The notes under the pieces were generated by a model. It worked only from the letters and a program-made list of their open reading frames with translations, had not been told where the DNA came from and searched no databases. Below, piece by piece: positions 8,120 to 17,747 of a DNA stretch of 40,706 nucleotides. Position numbers and translations under genes: made by a program. Every line of letters starts with the position of its first letter. The first letter of the stretch is position 1. Source of the stretch: Candidatus Woesearchaeota archaeon (GTDB taxonomy: Archaea > Nanobdellota > Nanobdellia > Woesearchaeales > GCA-2687795); assembly GCA_002687795.1 (NCBI GenBank), contig NZBG01000032.1, positions 1-40,706 on the forward strand, written 5' to 3'.

Positions 8120-10375
8120 TTAACTTACCCCTTTCCTCTTAATAGCCCTCTTAACCCATTCATCCCATTCAAAGAATATCTTCTTGCTGTCCAGGTTGCC
8201 AACCTCTTCTTTCACTTTATCAGATATCCTATGGAACTCATCATTAGACTGTATAACAAAAGGGGCTTCCAGCAAGTCAAGGTTTTTTGAGTTGTTTGCA
8301 TAATCAACCAATGTTTGCTTGATCTTTGCCCTTAACTGGATATTGTCCCAGACAGCATCCCAGTTGCCAGCCCATTCCTTGACATTGCCTGCAATGGATT
8401 TCAGTATGTCTGACTCGCCGTTAATAAGGTCATCAGAAGGCTTAAGCTCATCAGATATTGAGTCATATTTCATCAAATCAACAAAGCCTTTCTCCAGCAT
8501 AGGGTCCTTTTCCCAGTGTTTCCTTACTTCTGTGATTTGGGTAACCCTTCTCCACCTATGCAACCCATCCGCGCTCTTGATAGGGTTAGCAACAACAATA
8601 ATATCGGTTGCCTTAAAGCTTGTTCTTGGCACACCAAGGTCATTGACAACCCTGTCAAAGACGCCATAAGGGCTGTCACCATGAATGGTCCCGGCAACAA
8701 CATTAGCAAGAGCACCAACCCTCATTGCTTCGTAAAGTGCCAAAGTCTCTGTCGATCTCACTTCTCCAACAATCAGGCATGAATCACCCATTCTCAATGT
8801 TGTCCTTATTCCTTCATCTGCAGGCACTTCTGCTGAGCCCTTTGTCATTGCAGCCGCAACCTTCATTGGTTGAACATTATAGCCAAGTTTTCTTAGGGCT
8901 ATCACTGGTAATTCGAGCGTATCCTCAATAGAAATTATCCTGTACTTCCTCATGATTTCTGTTAATACAGAGCCTAATAAAGATGTCTTTCCTGAACTTC
9001 TTGTTCCCGCTACCAACATTGTCCTGCTGCCATCAACCAGGAAGCTTATGATGCCTGCCCCAAGAGAATTGATCATCCTGTTATTGACGAATAAAGGCAA
9101 TGTCCATGGCTTGTCCCTATGCCTCCTAAACGCATAAGCAAGCCCTGAAGGATTTAAAGGACTCCCAACAACACAGATTCTTGAGCTTGCACCAGGGAGT
9201 ATTAGCTCTGTATCAAGGATAGGATTAGCCTCATCCAATGGCCTGCCACTGATCATCCTTAGCTTAGAAGCCCATGATTCTGCCTCTGTAACAGTCGGCA
9301 CTATATTGGTCTTGCAGTCATCATAATCCTGGTGTATAAGAAAGATAGGTATCTGCCCCATAGGAGAGTTGATTGTGATGTCCTGCACCTTTTCATCCTG
9401 CAGTAACAGCTCTATAAGCCCAAAGCCAACAGTATACCTAACCAGTACCTTTGTAAGCTCGTTTATCTCCTTTGTCCTTAGCCTCAGGTTTCTGTAGCTG
9501 GCAAGCTCTTCTATAAGGTCATGGCCAACATTAAAGAAGACCTCTCTCATCCTTTCAGGGTCAACAAACTCGCTCTTTTTCGGCTTATGCTCAGACATTA
9601 TCCTCCTTGCAGCATCAACCAGCTCATATTTCTGCTCAGAAAGCTTGAACTCTGGGGGAATCACATGGTAAAGGCTCTGGATCGTATCAGGCAGTTTAAA
9701 GATTGTAACCTCTGTATCTCCCACAAGATATGCATCTAACTCTTCACCATCCCTGGGATAAGAGGCCATCAGCCTTGTGAATATGAAATCAGGCTTTATT
9801 GCAGGGTTGAGGATCCTTCTGTATGCTGACCTGTCCCCTGGCTTATACCCGGCCAGATGAGACTTGGCAATTGTAACCAGCTTAGTCTTCTCAAGCAGCT
9901 TAATAATATATTCTAATAATGAAATATAAGATTTAATAGCTGATATTATCTTTGGGTTGGTTGCCTTTGTTAAATAGCTCTTTTCCCTTCTATGGATTCT
10001 TATAACCTCAACATAAGCCACTAAAGGGTCTTTTTTGAGCAGATTAAAAAGAATGTTCTGGATTTCTGCATATTTTGAAGGCTCAGTGATTGAATAATAA
10101 TTGATTATCTTTTGCTTTACAAGCTGGTTGTAAAGCCTTGCAATCTCAGTAAGCATAGCTGTCTGGGCAGAATCATACTCATAGTCCCTTTTCTGCACAT
10201 AAACGATCTTTGTAACATGGCCCACCTCAGCAAGAATATCGCATGTCTTTGACATTGTGGTGGGGTCATCCTCTAAAGAAGGGACCCTTGTATATTTCTC
10301 GCAGTCAACTCTAAGTATTACATCCTCCCCTTCCCTGAGCACATCATAAGAAAAGGCCTCTTTTTTTTTTGTCAA
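8120..10375 (-). CDS. Type II/IV secretion system (GspE/ArlI/VirB11-like) ATPase; N-terminus affected by A10 tract
   Basis: GTRSSGKTSLLGSV Walker A, ISIEDTLELPV, RMGDSCLIVGEVRSTE. Confidence 0.92.
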   Translation of the reverse strand: MTKKKEAFSYDVLREGEDVILRVDCEKYTRVPSLEDDPTTMSKTCDILAEVGHVTKIVYVQKRDYEYDSAQTAMLTEIARLYNQLVKQKIINYYSITEPSKYAEIQNILFNLLKKDPLVAYVEVIRIHRREKSYLTKATNPKIISAIKSYISLLEYIIKLLEKTKLVTIAKSHLAGYKPGDRSAYRRILNPAIKPDFIFTRLMASYPRDGEELDAYLVGDTEVTIFKLPDTIQSLYHVIPPEFKLSEQKYELVDAARRIMSEHKPKKSEFVDPERMREVFFNVGHDLIEELASYRNLRLRTKEINELTKVLVRYTVGFGLIELLLQDEKVQDITINSPMGQIPIFLIHQDYDDCKTNIVPTVTEAESWASKLRMISGRPLDEANPILDTELILPGASSRICVVGSPLNPSGLAYAFRRHRDKPWTLPLFVNNRMINSLGAGIISFLVDGSRTMLVAGTRSSGKTSLLGSVLTEIMRKYRIISIEDTLELPVIALRKLGYNVQPMKVAAAMTKGSAEVPADEGIRTTLRMGDSCLIVGEVRSTETLALYEAMRVGALANVVAGTIHGDSPYGVFDRVVNDLGVPRTSFKATDIIVVANPIKSADGLHRWRRVTQITEVRKHWEKDPMLEKGFVDLMKYDSISDELKPSDDLINGESDILKSIAGNVKEWAGNWDAVWDNIQLRAKIKQTLVDYANNSKNLDLLEAPFVIQSNDEFHRISDKVKEEVGNLDSKKIFFEWDEWVKRAIKRKGVS

Positions 10376-10516
10376 ACAAAGGCATTTTATGTTTAGTAAT
10401 CTATAATTGCACTAAGATTATAGCAAATATAAAGGTTTTGATTTCTATAAGATATTTTATTACCATTCTAGGATACTCACATAAAATTAATAACCAATAG
10501 AGTTCTCTTTAGGTTT

Positions 10517-10975
10517 ATGCCATTAATCGGTTCTGATTCCCAATCCCAGCCAAAGCCTGAGCACAAAGGCCTGTTTGGCGGGAAAGAAAAACCTAAGCAA
10601 CTAGATAGCCATAAGGTTGACGAACAGCTAATCAATATGGATAACAGGCTCAGGGTGATAGAAGAAAGGACTTCTAACCTGCAGAGAAGGTATATGGTAA
10701 CTGAGCAGAATATGCTGAGCTCGAATAAGAAATTCAGCTCTGAGTTTAAGACAATCAACCTTGATATAAATGAGATTAAGAAGGAAATAAGCCAGATAAG
10801 GGTAAAGGTACTACAGATAATCGAAGAATTAAAGAAATGCGCAAGAAAAGAAGAAATCACAATGATAAAAAGGTATGTTGATATGTGGGAGCCAATCAAT
10901 TTTGTTACAAGAAAAGAGGTTGAGAAGATAATCGGGGAAATGCTGCAGGAAAAACTCCAGGAGAAGAAGCTATAA
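10517..10975 (+). CDS. Coiled-coil protein, archaellum accessory ArlC/D/E-like
   Basis: Heptad-rich centre and YVDMWEPINFVTRKEVEKIIGEML C-terminal motif; divergent from the secretion ATPase. Confidence 0.6.
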   Translation: MPLIGSDSQSQPKPEHKGLFGGKEKPKQLDSHKVDEQLINMDNRLRVIEERTSNLQRRYMVTEQNMLSSNKKFSSEFKTINLDINEIKKEISQIRVKVLQIIEELKKCARKEEITMIKRYVDMWEPINFVTRKEVEKIIGEMLQEKLQEKKL

Positions 10976-11674
10976 ACTTGCTGTTCTGTTCTTTTTATTA
11001 AGTATAAAGGATTGTGTATCACCGCCGCAATATGTCTTTATTAAAGACTTTAGCTCTTCTAACACTTTTTCCAGCTCAGCCTTCTCCACAGACTGCAGGC
11101 CTTCGACATATATGACAGCGTTTTTTGTATTTTGGGTTACCCTTGTTTTATAGCATTCTTTCCAGTTCCATTTTCTGCATAATACCTCAACATCATCCAT
11201 GTATATTGCCTCGCCTTTATCAGGATTCTGCCTGGTGCTTTCATCAGCAGGGATAAAGTTCTCGCTGCCATCTGCAAAGGCTAGCTTAATATCCCCAATA
11301 ACCTCATCCATGTCATCCCCTCCTGTGGGAATAAGGTATTTTAATGAGAGATAGTTGTAAATGTCAACAAGTTTGCTCTTTCTTGGTATATCTTTTCCAT
11401 CAAGCACTGTTCTCATTAAGGCTTCTACAGAAGAATGATACTTATGCGGCTCTGAGCCAAATGCCAGGAAAGCGCTTCTCCATGGCGAAATCAGCTTATG
11501 TTTAGCTAATTTTTCAGGGATAAAATCAGTCTTAATCAACATCTCTACTTCTTTCAGCAATTTCTGTATATCTTTATTTTCGCCTTTATTATCTATTCCC
11601 CTAGCTATGAGAATTCCTATATTCAGTTTAGGGAATTTCCTGAATATCTCTTCTGTTACCTCAACTTTCTTCAT
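10970..11674 (-). CDS. Stand-alone B3/B4 (PheRS beta editing-like) domain protein
   Basis: SPWRSAFLAFGSEPHKYHSSVEALMRTVLDGKDIPRKSKLVDIYNYLSLKYLIPTGGDDMD; start MKKVEV at 11674 preferred. Confidence 0.8.
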   Translation of the reverse strand: MKKVEVTEEIFRKFPKLNIGILIARGIDNKGENKDIQKLLKEVEMLIKTDFIPEKLAKHKLISPWRSAFLAFGSEPHKYHSSVEALMRTVLDGKDIPRKSKLVDIYNYLSLKYLIPTGGDDMDEVIGDIKLAFADGSENFIPADESTRQNPDKGEAIYMDDVEVLCRKWNWKECYKTRVTQNTKNAVIYVEGLQSVEKAELEKVLEELKSLIKTYCGGDTQSFILNKKNRTASL

Positions 11675-11816
11675 CTTCCTCTTTTTCTTCCTCAGCGTCT
11701 TCATAGCCTTTCATAAAGGCTTCTTCACGAGGCGACATTTCGTCATCTTCCACTAAATCTTCTCTGGATTCCTCATCATATACTGACTCATCCTCTTCTT
11801 CATCTTCGATTGACAT
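11661..11816 (-). CDS. Small acidic protein, 51 aa, overlapping the B3/B4 gene start
   Basis: MSIEDEEEDESVYDEESREDLVEDDEMSPREEAFMKGYEDAEEEKEEDEES*, not in the ORF track because short. Confidence 0.6.
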   Translation of the reverse strand: MSIEDEEEDESVYDEESREDLVEDDEMSPREEAFMKGYEDAEEEKEEDEES

Positions 11817-11968
11817 TTTAGATTAACAAGAAAAAGGGAGTTTAAAATAGTTTTCGTAAGGCTTTTAAATGAAGATTTTAATTAATAAAAAACATTACTT
11901 AAAAGTTTTTGCAAAAACTTTTTTAGCCTAAAAGAAGCAGGTAAAACATAATTTAATTATTATAATTC

Positions 11969-14155
11969 TTACTTTCCTTTTGCAACTCCGTCTTCTCCCA
12001 CACTTAACCCTTTTCTTTCCCTTATCTGACCTACTATCTTGGTTTGCAGGTCTTCAGGCAGTCTTTCAAACATCTGGTCAACTAGTGAAGAGCTTCCCCT
12101 GCCACCAGTTGCGCTTCTAAGCTCAGAGCTCCAGCCGAACATTTCTCCTACTGGCATCTTTGCTTTAATGATCACAATGCTTTCTTCCTGCTGCATATCA
12201 AGCAATTGCCCTCTTTTGTTGGCAATAAGCTTGGATATATCTCCCATATAATCGGCAGGAGCCTCTATTCTCAGCACCTGCAATGGCTCGTACAACATTG
12301 CTTTAGCATTAAGCATAGCAACTCTTATAGAATCCCTAACAGCAGGATAAACCTGGGCAGGCCCTCTATGGATAGCATCCTCATGAAGCTTCATATCCAT
12401 CAACATAACCTTTACCTTGATGCTTGGCTCTTTGGCCAAAGGTCCTGCGCCCATAACATCTTCAAACATGTCCATTACCATGTCAATAACCTCTCCGATA
12501 TGCACCTGGCCCCTTGTCATGTCGATAAGGATGTTGCCTTTATAGACATCTTTAATCTTCAGAGCAATCTTTGAGTCTATGCCAAGCTCAACAAATTTGT
12601 CCCTTAGCTCCATATCCTTCTTTTTGATTCTCATCTCAGGCACAGCGCCTTCTTTAATGCCTTTTACAACAGAATCCTCCAAAGGCTCAACAACAAAATA
12701 GAACTTGTTATGCTTGTTAGGGGATTTTCCTTCCACTTCTCCTGACTTCTTTGTTATTGTCTCCCTGTAAACAACGATTGGCGGTGATGTCTTTATTTCA
12801 ACATTCTTTTCTGTCTTTATCCTGTTCTCTATAACCTCTAAATGAAGCTCTCCCATGCCATGCATAAGATGCTCTCCTGTTTCCTCATTGATTTCAATCT
12901 GGACAGTAGGATCTTCCTTAGATACCTGCCTTAATACTTCTATCAGCTTTGGCAAGTCAGCCGGGTTCTTTGCCTCAATAGCCTTTGTAACAACAGGATC
13001 AAAAATATGAGTGATTTTCTCAAAAGGCTCTGTTGGAGAGGATGTTATTGTTTCGCCAGGGTATGATTTTATGCCGGCAACACCGATTATATTTCCAGCG
13101 GGCACATTACTAATAATTTCCCTTTTTGCCCCATTATAAATAAAAACCTGCTGAATCTTTGAGTTTTGCTTCATTCTGTTAAGATATATGTCCATGCCTT
13201 TTTTCATTGAGCCTGAGAACAGTCTTCCTGCCGATATTTCCCCTGCTTGGGGATCAACAACTATCTTTGTGATAACAAAGAATAAAGGACCGTCTGCATT
13301 GCATTTTATTAATGATTTGCCTTCATCGCTTTCAAGCTCGCCATGCCATATTTTAGGGATTCTGTATGTTTGAGCAGCCATAGGATTCGGCAGGTGCTTG
13401 ATAACCATGTTCAGAACAACTTCATGCAAAGGCGCCTTGTCAGCCAGCTCTTTGTAATTTTCCCCTCCATGGTAATGGTCTATAACATCCTTGAAAGTTA
13501 TGTTCTTCTGCTGCATATAAGGAATAGAAAGCGCCCAGTTATGGAAAGCTGAGCCAAAAGCAACGCTCCCATCCTGCACATTGACCTGCCATTTATCTCC
13601 GTATCCTTCAGGCGCAATCTGCTTAATCAGCTTGTTTACCTGAGTAATTATCTTTATGAAACGCTCCTGCATCTGTTCAGGCGTCAGCTTGATCTCTTTG
13701 ATAAGCCTGTCAACCTTGTTGATGAACAGCACTGGCTTGACCAGTTCCCTTAATGCCTGCCTTAACACTGTCTCTGTCTGGGGCATCACGCTTTCAACAG
13801 CATCAACCAGGACAACAGCTCCATCTGTTGCTCTCATTGCCCTTGTAACATCACCACCAAAGTCTACATGCCCAGGGGTGTCCAGTAAGTTGATTAAGAA
13901 TTCCTTTTCTTCAAAATTATGAACCATAGATACAGCAGCTGTGTCAATTGTTATGCCTCTTTCCTGCTCATCCTCATGGAAGTCCATCTTTAAGGCTCTG
14001 CCTGAATCTTCTTTGCTCATCATGCCGCAGCCTGCCAGGAGGTTGTCTGAGAAGGTTGTCTTGCCATGGTCAATATGGGCGCAGATAGCGATATTTCTAA
14101 TATTATCTGGCTTCTTCATTATTTCCGTAACCCTGTCAACCATCTTCTCTGCCAT
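11969..14155 (-). CDS. fusA: Elongation factor 2 (aEF2)
   Basis: NIAICAHIDHGKTTFSDNLLAGCGMMS, DTPGHVDFGGDVTRAMRA, full-length 728 aa. Confidence 0.98.
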   Translation of the reverse strand: MAEKMVDRVTEIMKKPDNIRNIAICAHIDHGKTTFSDNLLAGCGMMSKEDSGRALKMDFHEDEQERGITIDTAAVSMVHNFEEKEFLINLLDTPGHVDFGGDVTRAMRATDGAVVLVDAVESVMPQTETVLRQALRELVKPVLFINKVDRLIKEIKLTPEQMQERFIKIITQVNKLIKQIAPEGYGDKWQVNVQDGSVAFGSAFHNWALSIPYMQQKNITFKDVIDHYHGGENYKELADKAPLHEVVLNMVIKHLPNPMAAQTYRIPKIWHGELESDEGKSLIKCNADGPLFFVITKIVVDPQAGEISAGRLFSGSMKKGMDIYLNRMKQNSKIQQVFIYNGAKREIISNVPAGNIIGVAGIKSYPGETITSSPTEPFEKITHIFDPVVTKAIEAKNPADLPKLIEVLRQVSKEDPTVQIEINEETGEHLMHGMGELHLEVIENRIKTEKNVEIKTSPPIVVYRETITKKSGEVEGKSPNKHNKFYFVVEPLEDSVVKGIKEGAVPEMRIKKKDMELRDKFVELGIDSKIALKIKDVYKGNILIDMTRGQVHIGEVIDMVMDMFEDVMGAGPLAKEPSIKVKVMLMDMKLHEDAIHRGPAQVYPAVRDSIRVAMLNAKAMLYEPLQVLRIEAPADYMGDISKLIANKRGQLLDMQQEESIVIIKAKMPVGEMFGWSSELRSATGGRGSSSLVDQMFERLPEDLQTKIVGQIRERKGLSVGEDGVAKGK

Positions 14156-14185
14156 TGTTTTTGCCTCTTAGTTAGTTTAGAATAA

Positions 14186-14668
14186 TTATTTCAAGATATG
14201 AACATCATGTACTGAGGAATACGAATGAATCTCCTCTTTCCCGAACCATAGCTTGATCTCCTTTTCCGCATCCTTTTCATTTGCAGATGCATGTATCAGG
14301 TTTTTGATGCCTATTCCTTTTTTATCAGCATAATCATAGCTTATATGCGCATAATCTCCTCTTATTGTGCCGGGAGGAGCACTTTTTGGGTCTGTGGATC
14401 CTGCCATTTTCCTTACAAGGGATATTGCTTCAACGCCTTCAAGCACCATTGCAACAACAGGCCCCATTGTTATCAGGGACTCAAGACCTGAATAAAATTT
14501 CTTGTCAACATGCTCTGCATAATGCTTCTTTGCAAACTTCTTATCAACCCAAACCATCTTCATGGCAGCTATCTTAAGGCCTGCCTTTTCAAACCTCTGG
14601 GTTATCTCCCCAACAAGGCCTCTTTGGACACCGTCAGGTTTTATTAACACTAATGTTTTTTCAATCAT
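14186..14668 (-). CDS. ndk: Nucleoside diphosphate kinase
   Basis: MIEKTLVLIKPDGVQRGLVGEI..., GTIRGDYA, NLIHASANEKDAEKEI. Confidence 0.97.
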   Translation of the reverse strand: MIEKTLVLIKPDGVQRGLVGEITQRFEKAGLKIAAMKMVWVDKKFAKKHYAEHVDKKFYSGLESLITMGPVVAMVLEGVEAISLVRKMAGSTDPKSAPPGTIRGDYAHISYDYADKKGIGIKNLIHASANEKDAEKEIKLWFGKEEIHSYSSVHDVHILK

Positions 14669-14846
14669 TTTTATTTACCTCTTTTTCGCTTCTTGCCCAC
14701 TTTAGTTTTGCAGGCTTTCTTTTTAATTTTAACCTGTTCTTCTCGCATTTAGATGAGCAAAAATATTCTTGTTTGCCTGTGGCATATACAAACATCTTGC
14801 CTGTGCCTTTTTCAATATTTCCGCCGCAAAACGAGCATTTTGCCAT
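14661..14846 (-). CDS. rpl24e: Ribosomal protein L24e
   Basis: MAKCSFCGGNIEKGTGKMFVYATGKQEYFCSSKCEKNRLKLKRKPAKLKW. Confidence 0.95.
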   Translation of the reverse strand: MAKCSFCGGNIEKGTGKMFVYATGKQEYFCSSKCEKNRLKLKRKPAKLKWARSEKEVNKND

Positions 14847-14847
14847 T

Positions 14848-15189
14848 TTATCTTGTATTACCTCTCCCGCCAGACCTGTTCAAAGGCCTTGCCTCAATCT
14901 CTGTTTCTCTTAGCATCAAAATATCCCCTATCTGCAATGGGCCTTTTGCATTTCTTCTTATAATCTTGTTTTGGTCTCTGCCATCCAGAACCTTGCATCT
15001 CACCTGGGTGGCTTCTCCCCTTGAGCCTGTCCTGCCGATTATTTCCTCAACCCTTGCAGGAAATGCCATTGAAAACCTTATGCTGCCTTTAACCTCTTCC
15101 TTTTTCTGCTGGGGAGGTTTTCCTGCAGGGGGCTTGCTATCATTTGCTTTTGGTTTTACTTCTTCCTTTTCCTTTTTTTCCTTAGCCAT
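14848..15189 (-). CDS. rps28e: Ribosomal protein S28e with N-terminal Lys/Glu/Pro-rich extension
   Basis: GRTGSRGEATQVRCKVLDGRDQNKIIRRNAKGPLQIGDILMLRETEIEARPL. Confidence 0.93.
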   Translation of the reverse strand: MAKEKKEKEEVKPKANDSKPPAGKPPQQKKEEVKGSIRFSMAFPARVEEIIGRTGSRGEATQVRCKVLDGRDQNKIIRRNAKGPLQIGDILMLRETEIEARPLNRSGGRGNTR

Positions 15190-15193
15190 TTTT

Positions 15194-15544
15194 TTAGGTG
15201 CTCTGGATCTTCTTGATTACTTCCTGCAGCAAGTCCTTTGCTTCTCCAGCTTCAACAATTGCTATGCTTGCTGTGCCGACTCCCAGGCCTGCTGTTACCC
15301 CAAGCTCTTCTTTGCTTGGTACCTGAACGCAGGGAATCTCCTTTTCTTCTGCAAGCAAAGGCATATGCATTGTTATTTCAGGTGGGGTCACGTCCTTTGC
15401 AACAACAACAAGCTTAGCAATACCTCTCTCTATAGCTTTTGTTGTCTCGTTTGTGCCCTTCCTTATCTTGCCTGTTGTTTTAGCCACTTCAATAGCTTCG
15501 TAAACTTCTTCAACAAGCTCTTTTGAAATTTCTTTAATAGCCAT
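15194..15544 (-). CDS. rpl7ae: Ribosomal protein L7Ae
   Basis: GKIRKGTNETTKAIERGIAKLVVVAKDVTPPEITMHMPLLAEEKEIPCVQVPSKEELG. Confidence 0.97.
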   Translation of the reverse strand: MAIKEISKELVEEVYEAIEVAKTTGKIRKGTNETTKAIERGIAKLVVVAKDVTPPEITMHMPLLAEEKEIPCVQVPSKEELGVTAGLGVGTASIAIVEAGEAKDLLQEVIKKIQST

Positions 15545-15690
15545 TTTAATTTACCTCCTGATTATAGTGATATGAATGAAGAGAGCTAGAAAACTAACCT
15601 CTCTCAAACCATTTCTGGTTCTCATTAATCACAGGTTAAACTAGAGAATGTGAACTTTATTTAAAAAGGTTTCTATGGAAAACCCAAGAA

Positions 15691-16671
15691 TTAAGGCTTT
15701 ATAATAACCTTCAAGGATTCATCCCCTTCAGTTACGAGCTTGAAGCCTTTCTCAATATCTTTTAATGGGAGTCTGTGCGTTATCATATCATCCACCTTGA
15801 TTTTTCCTGAACTGAGCAGCTCAAAGGCTTCTTTCATGTCATCAGGAGCGCAATAATAAGATGCCATAATCTTAACCTCTTTTCTCCAGAAATCGTTGAC
15901 AGGCACAATAACATCTTTGTCAGGATGGGGAACAGTGAATAATATTATGGTGCCGGCTAAATCAACAGCTTTCCAGGCCTGCTCTATTGCAGGCATTGCC
16001 CCGCTGCATACAATAACAACATCAAATTTCTCTTTGAGCTCTTCTTTAGCATTAAATGTTCTGGCTCCTAATTTCTCTGCGAATTTTAATCTGTTTTCAT
16101 TGATGTCTGTTGAGGTTACTATTGCCTTTTTATTGAGCGCCAGCTTTATGTGCAACAGGCCGGACATGCCACTGCCTAAAATTAGAACATTATCATTTTC
16201 CTTTATTCCTGCAAATTTCTGCGCCCTTACTACACATGCCAAAGGTTCTACAAAAGTTGCAGTGTCATAGCTCATATCCTTTGGAATCAAGAAAACAGCA
16301 TTATTGACAAGCTCTTCAGGGATAAGTACAAATTCAGAGAATGCTCCCGGCAGTCTTGCCTTTGCATTCGGGCATACTGAATGATGGCCTTTTTTGCAGT
16401 ATTTGCAGTTGCTACAGCCTATTTTAGGGGCTACAAAGATCCTGTCCCCTTTTTTGTAATTATCAACAGAAGAGCCTATCTCAACAATCTCTCCGCTGGC
16501 TTCATGGCCTGGGATAAGCGGTGCTCTTGGCAGCCTGTACCATTCAACAATATCGCTGCCGCATATTCCGCAGGAATGAACTTTGAATAGAATTTCATTG
16601 GCTTGCGGCTTAGGCTTTTCTCTTTCTTCTATCCTTATATCATTATTGTTATACCAGACTGTAACCTTCAT
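15691..16671 (-). CDS. Zinc-dependent medium-chain dehydrogenase
   Basis: CGICGSDIVEW, PGHEASGEIVEIGSSVDNYKKGDRIFVAPKIGCSNCKYCKKGHHSVC. Confidence 0.93.
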   Translation of the reverse strand: MKVTVWYNNNDIRIEEREKPKPQANEILFKVHSCGICGSDIVEWYRLPRAPLIPGHEASGEIVEIGSSVDNYKKGDRIFVAPKIGCSNCKYCKKGHHSVCPNAKARLPGAFSEFVLIPEELVNNAVFLIPKDMSYDTATFVEPLACVVRAQKFAGIKENDNVLILGSGMSGLLHIKLALNKKAIVTSTDINENRLKFAEKLGARTFNAKEELKEKFDVVIVCSGAMPAIEQAWKAVDLAGTIILFTVPHPDKDVIVPVNDFWRKEVKIMASYYCAPDDMKEAFELLSSGKIKVDDMITHRLPLKDIEKGFKLVTEGDESLKVIIKP

Positions 16672-16687
16672 TTAGATTCCTCGGGGC

Positions 16688-17467
16688 CTATTTGCTTTTG
16701 TCAAAGATATCCTGTGCTTCCTTTACAGTTGCATCTTTGTGTATTATAGCTTGGAGAGCTGCTGCCATTGCAACCGGATGCGCATGCTGCCAGACGTTCC
16801 TTCCGAGGTTAATCCCAACAGCGCCTTTCTGCATTCCGTCATGCACAAACTCAAACACTTCTTTTTCCGTCTCGCATTTAGGGCCGCCTGCAATAACCAC
16901 AGGAACAGGGCAGCCTTCCACAACCTTATCAAAGTCCTCGCACCAGTATGTTTTAACAACACTAGCCCCTAATTCAGCTGCTATCCTTGAGCATAAGCCA
17001 AGATAACGCGCATCTCTTTTTTCTAATTCCTTGCCAACAGCTGTAACCCCCATCACAGGGATTCCATACTCCTGGCATTCATTCACAAGCTTTGAGAAAT
17101 TCATCAGGGTCTGGTGCTCATATTTAGCGCCAACATAGATAGAAAACCCAACTGCCTGAGCATTAAGCCTTAACACTTCCTGGATTGAGGTTGTGATTTC
17201 CTCATTTGATAAGTTATCTCCAATTATGCTGTTACCCCCTGAAACCCTGAGTATGATTGGCTTGGTGTTTTCAGGCTCAACACAGTTTCTTAGAACTCCT
17301 CTTGTCATAAAAAGTGCATCAACATAAGGCAGTAATGGTTTAATGGTTTCTCCTGGCTTCTCCAGCTTGCTGGTTGGCCCAAGAAAGTAGCCATGATCAA
17401 CTGGCATAAAAAAGCATTTGCCATTTGGCATTAATTTTGCTAACCTATTCTTCATTCCCCAATCCAT
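16688..17467 (-). CDS. LsrF-like / DhnA-type class I aldolase family protein
   Basis: MDWGMKNRLAKLMPNGKCFFMPVDHGYFLGPTSKLEKP...VVKTYWCEDFDKVVEGCPVPVVIAGG...GINLGRNVWQHAHPVAM, strong resemblance to LsrF. Confidence 0.85.
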   Translation of the reverse strand: MDWGMKNRLAKLMPNGKCFFMPVDHGYFLGPTSKLEKPGETIKPLLPYVDALFMTRGVLRNCVEPENTKPIILRVSGGNSIIGDNLSNEEITTSIQEVLRLNAQAVGFSIYVGAKYEHQTLMNFSKLVNECQEYGIPVMGVTAVGKELEKRDARYLGLCSRIAAELGASVVKTYWCEDFDKVVEGCPVPVVIAGGPKCETEKEVFEFVHDGMQKGAVGINLGRNVWQHAHPVAMAAALQAIIHKDATVKEAQDIFDKSK

Positions 17468-17486
17468 TTTAAGTACCCCCGATTAT

Positions 17487-17699
17487 TTATTGTTCTGGCT
17501 TGATTACTTCAAAGCCTTTGTCAATCAGCCAATGATGAAACTGCCATGTTGTGAATTTGCAGCCTGTCCTGCAGGAAGCTCTTATCTTTTCATATTCTTC
17601 AGAGCCTTCCTCAAGAGAATTTAGCTGAAGCTGCACCGGGCATTTTACATCATTGCAAAATTCCCTTTTCTTATAATCAGTATATCCTGGTATTGCCAT
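17487..17699 (-). CDS. Small cysteine-containing conserved hypothetical protein
   Basis: Cys pairs CNDVKC and CRTGC; coupled downstream-type spacing with 16688-17467. Confidence 0.6.
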   Translation of the reverse strand: MAIPGYTDYKKREFCNDVKCPVQLQLNSLEEGSEEYEKIRASCRTGCKFTTWQFHHWLIDKGFEVIKPEQ

Positions 17700-17747
17700 A
17701 TGAGAAGGGAAAGAGGGTTGATATATAAAATTTATGCTGTTTGAAAA

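Noticed and set aside
10477-11022. 181-aa minus-strand hydrophobic ORF
   Set aside because: Antisense shadow of the coiled-coil gene at 10517-10975
14753-15526. 257-aa plus-strand ORF
   Set aside because: Antisense to L24e, S28e and L7Ae; composition is a shadow of the ribosomal genes
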